NCBI GenBank assembly: GCA_937997955.1 | Contig: CALLDR010000119.1 | Coordinates: 1-11,653, forward strand | Length of the DNA stretch: 11,653 nt | Source of the DNA: an uncultured Emergencia sp. | Lineage (GTDB): Bacteria; Bacillota; Clostridia; Peptostreptococcales; Anaerovoracaceae | Reading direction: 5' to 3' | Shown: piece by piece, positions 5,352-11,653 of the stretch | Layout: each line of letters starts with the position of its first letter | Position numbering within the stretch: the stretch's first letter is position 1 | Notes under the pieces: model-generated | Seen by the model: only the letters and a program-made list of their open reading frames with translations | What the model was told of the DNA's origin: nothing | Database searches by the model: none | Position numbers and translations under genes: made by a program

Positions 5352-7289
5352 TCATCTGCGGAAGATCATATCCTTCCGCCTCATTCCACGTTTGCCGTAC
5401 CGAATCCTGCGGATCAGCTTGACGGCCAGAATGATGATCAGGGCCGCAACGGCCAGCACCAGGGCCGCCGCCGCGGTAATCATCCAGAAGAACCGGTTAG
5501 GGCTCTTCAGGAAAGCGACAGGGCTTCTGCTGTCCACCAGGACCTTCCGTCCTTCCGCCGCCGCGTAGCGCTTCGGAATTTGATTGTCTTCAAAGCTGTC
5601 GATGTAGGACGCCAGCGCGTACCACTCCTTCAGCTCACTGCCGTCTTTGTTGCAGATGATATGCTCCTCATAATCGGTGATCTCGTTGCCGTCTTTGTCC
5701 TTAGGCACCACCGACAGCAGGCCGTAGGACATGGAATTGACCGTACCCAGCATCTGGGCGGAATACAGGTCCGCCACCACCCTGTACAGCCGGTCATCGT
5801 CCAGCTCTTCCTCATCGCCGTCAGCCGTCACCAGCTTGACGTCGTAGGCCCGGTTCAGGATCAGCCGGTGCGGATTATATGTATACTTCAGACCAGCCAT
5901 ATACAGTCTGGCCGGCTGCATCAGCTCCGATACAGAGATGTCGATCTCCGCCGCCAGCTTCAGTTCCTTTCCTGTCAGATAGACGCTGACCAGAGGATAC
6001 CCGGCGATGCCGTCTTTGCCCGTGCCCAGGGACAGGGCGTTAAAGGCGTCCGCCGCCGTGACGCTTCCCTTGTCAAAGGAGCCGCGTATGACCCCGGCAG
6101 GCGCGACCGCCACGTCTACCGTCTCGTAGTCCTTGCCTTCCGCCTTCTGCACGCCGTAAATATAGGAATCGGCGATGAGGTTCCCCAGGCTGTCCTCTCC
6201 CTGCTCCAGAGCAAAGGTGTCGATGTCGGTGAAGGAAAAGCTGCTCTTTGCCAGCACCTGGTCCCAGGTGTATCCGAATTTCTCAAAGTATTCCTCGTCT
6301 ACCAGCTCCTTAAACTGCAGCACCTTCGCCTTCATGGCGCTGTCGTCCTTGACGCTGTCGTCCAATGGCTGCAGCTGATACTGGTCCATGGTGTATTTGC
6401 CGTCCTCATAGGCGAAGGTCACGATCCCCGCGTTCTCGTTGTACTGCCCCGCCGAAGCGATGACCGTATCACCTGAGACGATAGGTTCATCCAGCTGGGT
6501 GTGGCTGTGGCCGCTGATGATCAGGTCGATACCCTCCACCTGGGCCGCCAGGATCTCATCTTCCGACTTTTCCGGATCGCTGGCGTTGGTGCCGCTGTGG
6601 GACACGCATACGATCATGTCTACTTTTTCGTGGGCGTGGATTTCCTCTACAGTGGCCCTCGCCGTCTCCACCGGATCCAGGAAATAAGTACCGCTCTCCG
6701 GCGCGTAGCTGGCGGATTCCTTTCCAAAGATGCCGAAAACAGCGATCTTCACGCCGCCCCGCTCCAGCACGGTGTAGTTCTTCGCGCCGTAGTTTTCCAG
6801 CGCCTGCCGCAGCTTTTCCCCGTCCGCCTTCAGCTCCGGATCAGCCAGGGTGCTTTCCCAGTCGATATTGGCGATGACCATCTGCGGCAGCTTTGTCTTT
6901 GATTTCGCGCTCACCGAAACCGCCCTGTTCAGCATGGCCGTAAGTCCCGCTGACCTGTAATCAAACTCGTGGTTTCCCAAAGTCGTCACATCAAAGCCCG
7001 CCGCGCCCATGAGCCGCAGCTCGCTGGCCTCTTTTTTAAAGATGGCCTGATACGGCGTACCCATGGAAAAATCCCCGGCGTCCAGCACGAAGGTGGCGTC
7101 GTTCTTTTTCTTCTGCTCCTTGATCACCGTCCGGAACTTCGGAAACTTCTCCAAATGAGAGTGCATATCGTGAGAAAAGACGATGGTGATCCTGCCCTTT
7201 TCCATCTGGCTGTCTGCCAAGGCGGCGGACGGAGCCAGCGCGGTCAAAACCAGCATCACCGCCAACAGCTTTGCTAAAATCTTCTTCAA
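5352..7289 (-). CDS. Membrane-anchored UshA-family 5'-nucleotidase / 2',3'-cyclic phosphodiesterase
   Basis: The 645-residue protein hydrolyses nucleotides or related phosphate esters outside the cell, by family. Residues 1-25 are a signal peptide (KKILAK, hydrophobic core, ALA cleavage site). The calcineurin-like domain has all metal ligands: D41 and H43 (FSHDMHSH), D73 (AGDF), N106-H107 (GNHEFD), H231 (VSHSG), H261 and H263 (GHSH). The C-terminal 5'-nucleotidase domain spans ~340-570, with DSLGNLIADSY as a substrate-domain landmark. Residues ~602-623 form a transmembrane helix followed by a basic tail (KLIRRIRYGKR), so the enzyme is tethered rather than released, without an LPXTG motif. The start is TTG, preceded by GAGGA with 7 nt spacing; no better in-frame start is seen. 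The gene lies 115 nt after the GIY-YIG gene with no evident terminator between them, so they may share a transcript. Confidence 0.9.
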   Translation of the reverse strand: MKKILAKLLAVMLVLTALAPSAALADSQMEKGRITIVFSHDMHSHLEKFPKFRTVIKEQKKKNDATFVLDAGDFSMGTPYQAIFKKEASELRLMGAAGFDVTTLGNHEFDYRSAGLTAMLNRAVSVSAKSKTKLPQMVIANIDWESTLADPELKADGEKLRQALENYGAKNYTVLERGGVKIAVFGIFGKESASYAPESGTYFLDPVETARATVEEIHAHEKVDMIVCVSHSGTNASDPEKSEDEILAAQVEGIDLIISGHSHTQLDEPIVSGDTVIASAGQYNENAGIVTFAYEDGKYTMDQYQLQPLDDSVKDDSAMKAKVLQFKELVDEEYFEKFGYTWDQVLAKSSFSFTDIDTFALEQGEDSLGNLIADSYIYGVQKAEGKDYETVDVAVAPAGVIRGSFDKGSVTAADAFNALSLGTGKDGIAGYPLVSVYLTGKELKLAAEIDISVSELMQPARLYMAGLKYTYNPHRLILNRAYDVKLVTADGDEEELDDDRLYRVVADLYSAQMLGTVNSMSYGLLSVVPKDKDGNEITDYEEHIICNKDGSELKEWYALASYIDSFEDNQIPKRYAAAEGRKVLVDSRSPVAFLKSPNRFFWMITAAAALVLAVAALIIILAVKLIRRIRYGKRGMRRKDMIFRR

Positions 7290-7404
7290 TATTCTATCCT
7301 CGTTTCAATTACAAATTCATACATTATCTGTATCTGTGTTACCTGTGTTCTCTGCGTTGCCCGCATTATCCGCGGCATCACGCTGTGCCTGCAGCACCAT
7401 TCTA

Positions 7405-7656
7405 TCACATTCCTTCAAACTTCGCCACCAGCTCTTCCTTTTTGGCCTTGGAAAGCTTCTTGATCGCCGCTTCCCGCCGCATGGCCGCTTCCTTCGTGTC
7501 GAAGCTTTCGCAGTACACCAGGCGGACCGGCAGCCGCGGTTTGGTGTATTTGGCGCCTTTGCCCGCATTGTGACACTTTACTCTTTTTTCCAGATCGTTA
7601 GTCCAGCCGGTGTACAGGCTTCCGTCGGCGCACCGGACCATATACGTGTAATTCAA
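7405..7656 (-). CDS. GIY-YIG nuclease-domain protein (UPF0213/YhbQ-like)
   Basis: The 83-residue protein is a stand-alone GIY-YIG domain. NYTYMVRCADGSLYTGWT gives the paired tyrosine motif (Y5 and Y15-x-G17), KRVKCHN supplies R25 and H29, and AAMRREAAIKKL supplies the metal-binding E62. The family is small and widespread; members are predicted DNA endonucleases acting in the cytoplasm, with unsettled physiological roles. A longer reading from 7797 would run through sequence coding for the divergent membrane protein. A TTG at 7656 preceded by GGGAG with 9 nt spacing gives the family's usual length, so that start was chosen. It precedes the nucleotidase gene on the same strand and is divergent from the MFS-like gene, sharing an 82-nt intergenic region. 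Confidence 0.85.
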   Translation of the reverse strand: MNYTYMVRCADGSLYTGWTNDLEKRVKCHNAGKGAKYTKPRLPVRLVYCESFDTKEAAMRREAAIKKLSKAKKEELVAKFEGM

Positions 7657-7738
7657 TGCTAAAAACTCCCTGTTATAAATGCCGCCCTCCCTATGAACAA
7701 TAGAAAAGAGATTTTCAAAAATTCCAAGGAGGAACGTC

Positions 7739-8533
7739 ATGAACGATACTGCCGCCATCGCCGCGCTGCTGCTGATTCCGCTGCTGACCAGCGTCATCGA
7801 GACCGATCAAAGGGGTCTGCTTACGGGGCTTTTCATCTCCCTGTACTTTCTCTCAGCCCTGCACCCTGCCCTTTCGCTGGTACCACTGGCCGCGGCTGTG
7901 ACAGTGTTCTTTCTGCGCCGCCCCAGCGCCGGCCAGCTGTCAGACTGCGTCATCATAAAGAGCCCGGCCATTCCTTTTTTCATGGTGTTTTTCGTCACCA
8001 TGCTGATCTTCTGCGCCCTCAGCGGCTCCATCTTCCAGTACGGCGCTTATCTCCGCGCTGACGCCGCCGTCCTCCAGCGTTCCAAACAGCTGGCGGGTCT
8101 GGCAGTCCTGGCCGGTCCCCTGGTCTTCGGCCGCCTCTGCGACCGCAGAGGCCCCCTGCGCGCCGCCATTTTGCTGGCCCTTACCGCGGAACTATCCGTC
8201 CTGCTGATCACGGCGTCCAGTCATTTTGCCGCCTGCTTCTACATCGGCGCCTTTCTGCTCTCCATGTCAGCGTCAGGGCTTTTTATCACAGCGCCTCTGG
8301 CCGCCTCGGCCTTTCTGGGACAGCCGCAGTTTCTCCTGACCTATCCCTTCCTGCTGCCGCCCGCCCTGCTGGCCTACGCGGTATCCTGTCAGCTGTCAGA
8401 ACAAAGCGGCGTCGCCAGCAATCCCGGCGATTTCATGATCACATTATTGCTGCTCTCCTGCCTGTCAGCCTTCTTTCTGCGCCTCAGCTGGAAGCGGAGA
8501 CTGACCCTGGTCACCGCCCGGAGGATCAGATGA
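7739..8533 (+). CDS. MFS-like multi-pass membrane protein, short form
   Basis: The 264-residue protein is very hydrophobic with about 9 predicted membrane segments (roughly 4-19, 27-43, 44-59, 78-98, 116-135, 141-158, 163-190, 198-218, 232-250). GPLVFGRLCDRRGPLRAA at ~125-142 resembles the cytoplasmic motif A loop of the major facilitator superfamily (G-R-x-x-D-R-x-G). From residue ~78 onward it looks like one six-helix MFS half, preceded by only about three helices, so it is shorter than the usual 12-helix, ~400-residue transporters. The start is firm: AAGGAGG lies 6 nt before the ATG. No MFS-like sequence precedes it, so either the front was lost long ago or this is a distinct small family. 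Substrate unknown. The last 69 nt overlap the convergent AI-2E gene. Confidence 0.6.
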   Translation: MNDTAAIAALLLIPLLTSVIETDQRGLLTGLFISLYFLSALHPALSLVPLAAAVTVFFLRRPSAGQLSDCVIIKSPAIPFFMVFFVTMLIFCALSGSIFQYGAYLRADAAVLQRSKQLAGLAVLAGPLVFGRLCDRRGPLRAAILLALTAELSVLLITASSHFAACFYIGAFLLSMSASGLFITAPLAASAFLGQPQFLLTYPFLLPPALLAYAVSCQLSEQSGVASNPGDFMITLLLLSCLSAFFLRLSWKRRLTLVTARRIR

Positions 8534-9721
8534 ACCTGAGCTTCGGGTCATCACACTCTCCGTCAGATTGGACCGCTCCTCCCACTTTTCCGGAGGAACA
8601 CCCTTTTGTTTCAGCCGTTCCTTGACGTAGAGGCGGAACAGGGCGTACAGCACCGAGCAGAGCGGGATAAACAGGATCATTCCCACGACGCCCATCAGAT
8701 TGCCGCCGATGGTGATCGCCACCAGCACCCAGATGGACGGCAGTCCCACGGAATTGCCGACGATATGAGGATACACCAGGTTCCCCTCCACCTGCTGCAG
8801 CACCAGGAACATGATCACGAAGGCCAAGGCCTTCACCGGACTGACCATGAGGATCAGCAGCGCTCCGATGACGCACCCGATAAAAGCGCCCACCATGGGG
8901 ATCAGCGCCGTAAAAGCGATCAAAACGGCGATCAGCATGGCGTACGGCATCCTGGCGATGGTCATGGCGATGAAGAACATGATGCCCAGAATACAGGCGT
9001 CCAGGCACTGGCCGGAAATGAATTTGGAAAAGGTCCTGTTGGCCAATGTGCAGACGTAGAGGATCTTCTCAGCCCGTTCTTCCTTGAACAAAGCGTACAG
9101 GATCTGCTTTCCCTGCCCTGCCAGGGTCTCCTTCGCCATCAAAATGTAGATCGCGAATACAAACCCGATGAAAAAGTTGACCACAGCGCCGATGATGTTG
9201 GTCACAGCGCCGATACCACTGTTGACCATAGCACCCGCCGCGTCCTGCAGAAGGACAGAGATCTTCTGAATGATCTCCTCCCAGTTGACCGCCAGCTTCT
9301 GCGACAGATCCTGCAGCGCCTTCCAGTAGCTCATCTTTGAATAGATCCAGTCCTGCAGCGCCTTGTAGGCGTCCGGCAGCTGGGTGGCGATGGTCTGCAG
9401 GGTTTCCGCCAGCTGAGGAATGACGATGTACATAGCGATCACGATCAGCCCCACTACCAAAGCCAGGGTCACGATGAAAGAAATCGGCCGCCGCCCTCTC
9501 TTCAGCTTATCCGTCCGGCGGAACAGCCAGTATTCGATCCGGCTCATCGGCACGTTGATCACAAAGGCGATGGCCGCGCCCAGAATAAACGGAAACAGCA
9601 GGTTCAGAATACTGCCGATGCTGGTCACGACCAGTCCGATATTCTTCACACCCAGATAAAACAGGATACAGGCAAAAGCCATGAGCAATATGATCTTGAT
9701 ATTTTTCTTGTTAAACTCCAG
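8465..9721 (-). CDS. AI-2E family transporter
   Basis: The protein matches the AI-2E (formerly PerM/YdbO) family of eight-helix membrane proteins, named for autoinducer-2 export by E. coli TqsA; many members instead move small ions or have unknown cargo. Two N-terminal helices and a third (ISFIVTLALVVGLIVIAMYIVIP) precede a long extracytoplasmic stretch (~100-155). A helix bundle follows with the family signature ISGQCLDACILGIM and the block ALIPMVGAFIGCVIGALL, then EGNLVYPHIVGNSVGLP. The TTG at 9688 and ATG at 9682 have no ribosome binding site. A CTG at 9721, 6 nt after GGGGGAG, adds a conserved-looking MEFNKKNIKII start, giving 418 residues; CTG initiation is inferred. The final ~25 residues are low-complexity (SSGSSDPPGGD) and lie opposite the MFS-like gene's 3' end. 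Confidence 0.88.
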   Translation of the reverse strand: MEFNKKNIKIILLMAFACILFYLGVKNIGLVVTSIGSILNLLFPFILGAAIAFVINVPMSRIEYWLFRRTDKLKRGRRPISFIVTLALVVGLIVIAMYIVIPQLAETLQTIATQLPDAYKALQDWIYSKMSYWKALQDLSQKLAVNWEEIIQKISVLLQDAAGAMVNSGIGAVTNIIGAVVNFFIGFVFAIYILMAKETLAGQGKQILYALFKEERAEKILYVCTLANRTFSKFISGQCLDACILGIMFFIAMTIARMPYAMLIAVLIAFTALIPMVGAFIGCVIGALLILMVSPVKALAFVIMFLVLQQVEGNLVYPHIVGNSVGLPSIWVLVAITIGGNLMGVVGMILFIPLCSVLYALFRLYVKERLKQKGVPPEKWEERSNLTESVMTRSSGSSDPPGGDQGQSPLPAEAQKEG

Positions 9722-9748
9722 TTCAATCTCCCCCTTTGTTATATCTGT

Positions 9749-9770
9749 TTGGATATCTTCACTTGGATAT
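9749..9770. repeat. Direct repeat TTGGATAT in the AI-2E leader
   Basis: TTGGATAT occurs at 9749-9756 and 9763-9770, 14 bp apart, just downstream of the -10 box. Its position near the expected transcript start would suit a repressor site, but the repeat is short. Confidence 0.25.
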
Positions 9771-9777
9771 TGAAGTC

Positions 9778-9806
9778 ATTGTACCATATTACGCGCCTTT
9801 TTACAA
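9778..9806 (-). promoter_or_regulatory. Promoter of the AI-2E transporter gene
   Basis: The minus strand carries TTGTAA (9801-9806), a 17-nt spacer and TACAAT (9778-9783), with TGG directly before the -10 box giving an extended -10. It lies about 57 nt before the CTG start, and no other gene intervenes. Confidence 0.65.
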
Positions 9807-9846
9807 ATGCGAAAAGCGCTGGTTTTCCCGTGCTTTCCTGTTTTTG

Positions 9847-9898
9847 CAAAAAGAAAGCAGGCGGCCCGCGTCGAAGCATTTCAACGCAGGCCGCCCGC
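9847..9898 (-). terminator. Intrinsic terminator of the AAA/PD-(D/E)XK gene
   Basis: A 19-bp stem with a 4-nt ATGC loop spans 9857-9898 and is followed on the minus strand by TTTCTTTTTG. Three positions that are A-C mismatches in plus-strand RNA become G-U wobbles in minus-strand RNA, so the stem is fully paired only in the direction of the gene ending at 9928. Confidence 0.88.
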
Positions 9899-9927
9899 AG
9901 TCATAGCTCTATAATTCCAATATAGTT

Positions 9928-11622
9928 CTATGCCTTTATCACCATGCATTCCTTACCAAAAAAGCAGATTCCATAGCTGTCTATCACCTGATAGCCCTCT
10001 TCCCGCAGCGCCGCTTCGTAGTTTCTGCGCGCAATCTGCTCCGCGGCTTCCCGGCATCCGTCTTCCATTCCCTGGAAAGTATCTGCCACCTTGACTTCTA
10101 TAACAAAGGCTCTTCCCTTGCGGATTCTCAGCGTCTTCAGAATCAGGTCCGGCCGTCCCGTGCCGCTCTCCCGGTTGGACAACACGCTGTATCCTTTGGC
10201 CGCCGCTTTCAGCATGCCGGTCAGGAATCCGTGATAGTAGCTTTCCTTGTAATCGTAAAAGCTGATGGTCTCCAGCAGCTGGTCGCTGAGCAGCTGCTCC
10301 ACAGCCTCACAGTCGCCTTCTTCCAACGCCTTCAACAGCGGTGTCTGATCTTTTTCCCTCACTTTCTTATCAAACCAGAGCCTGACAGTATTCTTGTATA
10401 TAGTACGGATCTCCGTGTTGGGAATTGCCATCTTCACATAGGTATCCTCTCCGTCGTATCTCTGCCCGCAGGACTTGAGATACCCGGTGAAATACAGGAA
10501 GTTCCACAGGTTGTCCTTGGACTCGTGGATATCCCCGTAGGTGATGTCCTCGTGAATCGGTTTTTCCAGGGTCTCCCCCGCGATCAACTGCTCGATCTCT
10601 CCCCGAGTTTCCTCGTCCGCTTCCTCTACCAGCTCTTTGATGATGCTGTTGGAGCTGGTATTGGACCAGTACGGCTTCGGGAAGGTTTCCGGGTCAGCCG
10701 CAGCCGTTTTCACATAGTTGATAATGCTCCACGGGTTGTAGATCTCCTTTTTCCCAAAAAGATAACCGTCGTACCAGTCTTTTAGTTCTGGAAACTTATC
10801 TTCCAATTCATAATACGCCAGCATCTCCTGGATTTCGGCTTCTGTAAAGCCGAAAGCATCCCCATATTCCGGTCCCATCACAGAATTGATTTCCAGATTG
10901 TTCAGCCCGGTGAAAATGCTCTCCCGGCTGATTCTCAGGCAGCCGGTGATGACGGCAAATTCCAAAGCATCGTTGGTCTTTAAGGCCGACTCAAAGAGGG
11001 AGCGGATGAAACCGATCATTTCATCGTAGAAGCCGGCGAACCAGGCGTTTTCCAGTGGCACGTCGTATTCGTCGATAAGAATGATGCACTTGCGCCCGTG
11101 GTATTTTTCCAGACATCTGGACAGAGTCTTCAATCCGTCGGCATACAGCTCCCGATCGCTCTTTCCCTGCAGGACAGACTGAAACGCGGTTCTCTCCTGT
11201 TCTGTCAGGGCGGGGCACTCCAAGGCGTAGCTGTGCCGCTCAAACTCCCTGATGATCTCCTTCCTCAGCATTTCATACGCTAATTCAAAATCCGGCTGCT
11301 TTCCCGACTTCAGCGACAGATTGATTACCGGATACTGCTGCTGATGCCGCAGATAGGCTTCGCCGCACTTGGATATGGCCAGATCATCGAAGATGTAGCC
11401 GTTGTCGATCCTGCTGCCGTCCGGCTTCCGCTCATCTTCAAAGAATCTCCTGAACATGCTCTGGTTCAGGGTCTTGCCGAAGCGCCTCGGACGGGTGAAC
11501 AGGGTCACGCCAGCATTTCCATCTAATAGTTCTTTGATCATCAATGTTTTATCTACATAATATGACCCTCTGTCAATGATTCTTTTCAAATCCTCTTGTC
11601 CAATAGGAATCGGTTTCTTCAT
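9928..11622 (-). CDS. AAA-ATPase_like protein with C-terminal PD-(D/E)XK nuclease domain (DUF1703 family)
   Basis: The 564-residue protein has the architecture of the abundant AAA-ATPase_like (PF09820) plus PDDEXK_9 (PF08011) family. It opens with the typical IPIGQEDLKRII and YYVDKTLMIKELL. A P-loop variant TRPRRFGKT (R44-T51) lacks the usual first glycine, as in the family, and a Walker B strand IILIDEYDVPL has D184/E185. The C-terminal nuclease-like domain shows GRPDLIL (D492) and FVIEVKV (E509, K511), an intact D...ExK set. These proteins are expanded in anaerobes; cellular function is unestablished, with nucleic-acid processing or defence proposed. A GTG three codons upstream (11631) is also open. 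The ATG at 11622 was chosen because GAGGTG lies 6 nt before it. It is a single gene with its own terminator. Confidence 0.9.
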   Translation of the reverse strand: MKKPIPIGQEDLKRIIDRGSYYVDKTLMIKELLDGNAGVTLFTRPRRFGKTLNQSMFRRFFEDERKPDGSRIDNGYIFDDLAISKCGEAYLRHQQQYPVINLSLKSGKQPDFELAYEMLRKEIIREFERHSYALECPALTEQERTAFQSVLQGKSDRELYADGLKTLSRCLEKYHGRKCIILIDEYDVPLENAWFAGFYDEMIGFIRSLFESALKTNDALEFAVITGCLRISRESIFTGLNNLEINSVMGPEYGDAFGFTEAEIQEMLAYYELEDKFPELKDWYDGYLFGKKEIYNPWSIINYVKTAAADPETFPKPYWSNTSSNSIIKELVEEADEETRGEIEQLIAGETLEKPIHEDITYGDIHESKDNLWNFLYFTGYLKSCGQRYDGEDTYVKMAIPNTEIRTIYKNTVRLWFDKKVREKDQTPLLKALEEGDCEAVEQLLSDQLLETISFYDYKESYYHGFLTGMLKAAAKGYSVLSNRESGTGRPDLILKTLRIRKGRAFVIEVKVADTFQGMEDGCREAAEQIARRNYEAALREEGYQVIDSYGICFFGKECMVIKA

Positions 11623-11643
11623 CTGCCTCACCTCACTATCTAT

Positions 11644-11649
11644 AGTATA
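11644..11649 (-). promoter_or_regulatory. Possible -10 box of the AAA/PD-(D/E)XK gene
   Basis: TATACT on the minus strand lies 21 nt before the ATG at 11622. The matching -35 region would fall outside the window, so the promoter cannot be confirmed. Confidence 0.4.
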
Positions 11650-11653
11650 AACG

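Noticed and set aside
5580..6476. 298-codon plus-strand open frame
   Set aside because: It lies antisense to the nucleotidase, whose metal-binding motifs are intact on the minus strand; the reverse product is basic and histidine/glutamine-rich without any domain.
7657..7797. N-terminal extension of the GIY-YIG protein
   Set aside because: It would overlap the divergent gene's RBS and coding start and adds no family sequence; the TTG at 7656 with a good RBS gives the normal length.
8606..9340. 244-codon plus-strand open frame
   Set aside because: It is antisense to the AI-2E transporter; the histidine/aspartate/glutamine-rich product is typical of the reverse of membrane-protein codons.

Overview
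The window looks like a chromosomal segment of an anaerobic Bacillota (class Clostridia). This is inferred from strong AGGAGG-type ribosome binding sites, Gram-positive signal peptides, a Big/Ig-like repeat surface protein and a DUF1703-type AAA ATPase. No rRNA, tRNA or CRISPR array was seen. Coding regions are fairly GC-rich, while the gap at about 3,960-4,500 is distinctly AT-rich.

Layout. Bases 1-3,856 (minus) hold the N-terminal ~1,285 residues of a giant secreted surface protein that runs off the left edge: about 19 parallel beta-helix turns followed by Ig-like domains. Its 5' end is damaged. A good ribosome binding site and an MKKHLSM start lie at 3,938, but about 61 nt of unrelated sequence separates them, out of frame, from the second half of the signal peptide. 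The gap 3,960-4,541 holds nested inverted repeats, a possible plus-strand promoter, a startless reading-frame remnant, a strong hairpin and a multi-stem RNA-like element. Next come a minus-strand PIN toxin/RelB-like antitoxin pair with its own promoter and terminator, a membrane-anchored UshA-type 5'-nucleotidase and a small GIY-YIG protein; the last two may be co-transcribed. Divergent from these is a plus-strand MFS-like membrane protein, which overlaps tail-to-tail with a minus-strand AI-2E family transporter. The right end is a minus-strand AAA-ATPase_like/PD-(D/E)XK protein with a strong terminator.

How they fit together. The genes do not form one pathway. Secreted or envelope functions (beta-helix protein, nucleotidase, two membrane proteins) are interspersed with accessory genes common in mobile gene pools (toxin-antitoxin, GIY-YIG, AAA/PD-(D/E)XK). 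The most unusual part is 3,850-4,500, where the 5' end of the surface gene seems rearranged and its start codon can be buried in a hairpin. It is a candidate for a decayed or switchable expression site.
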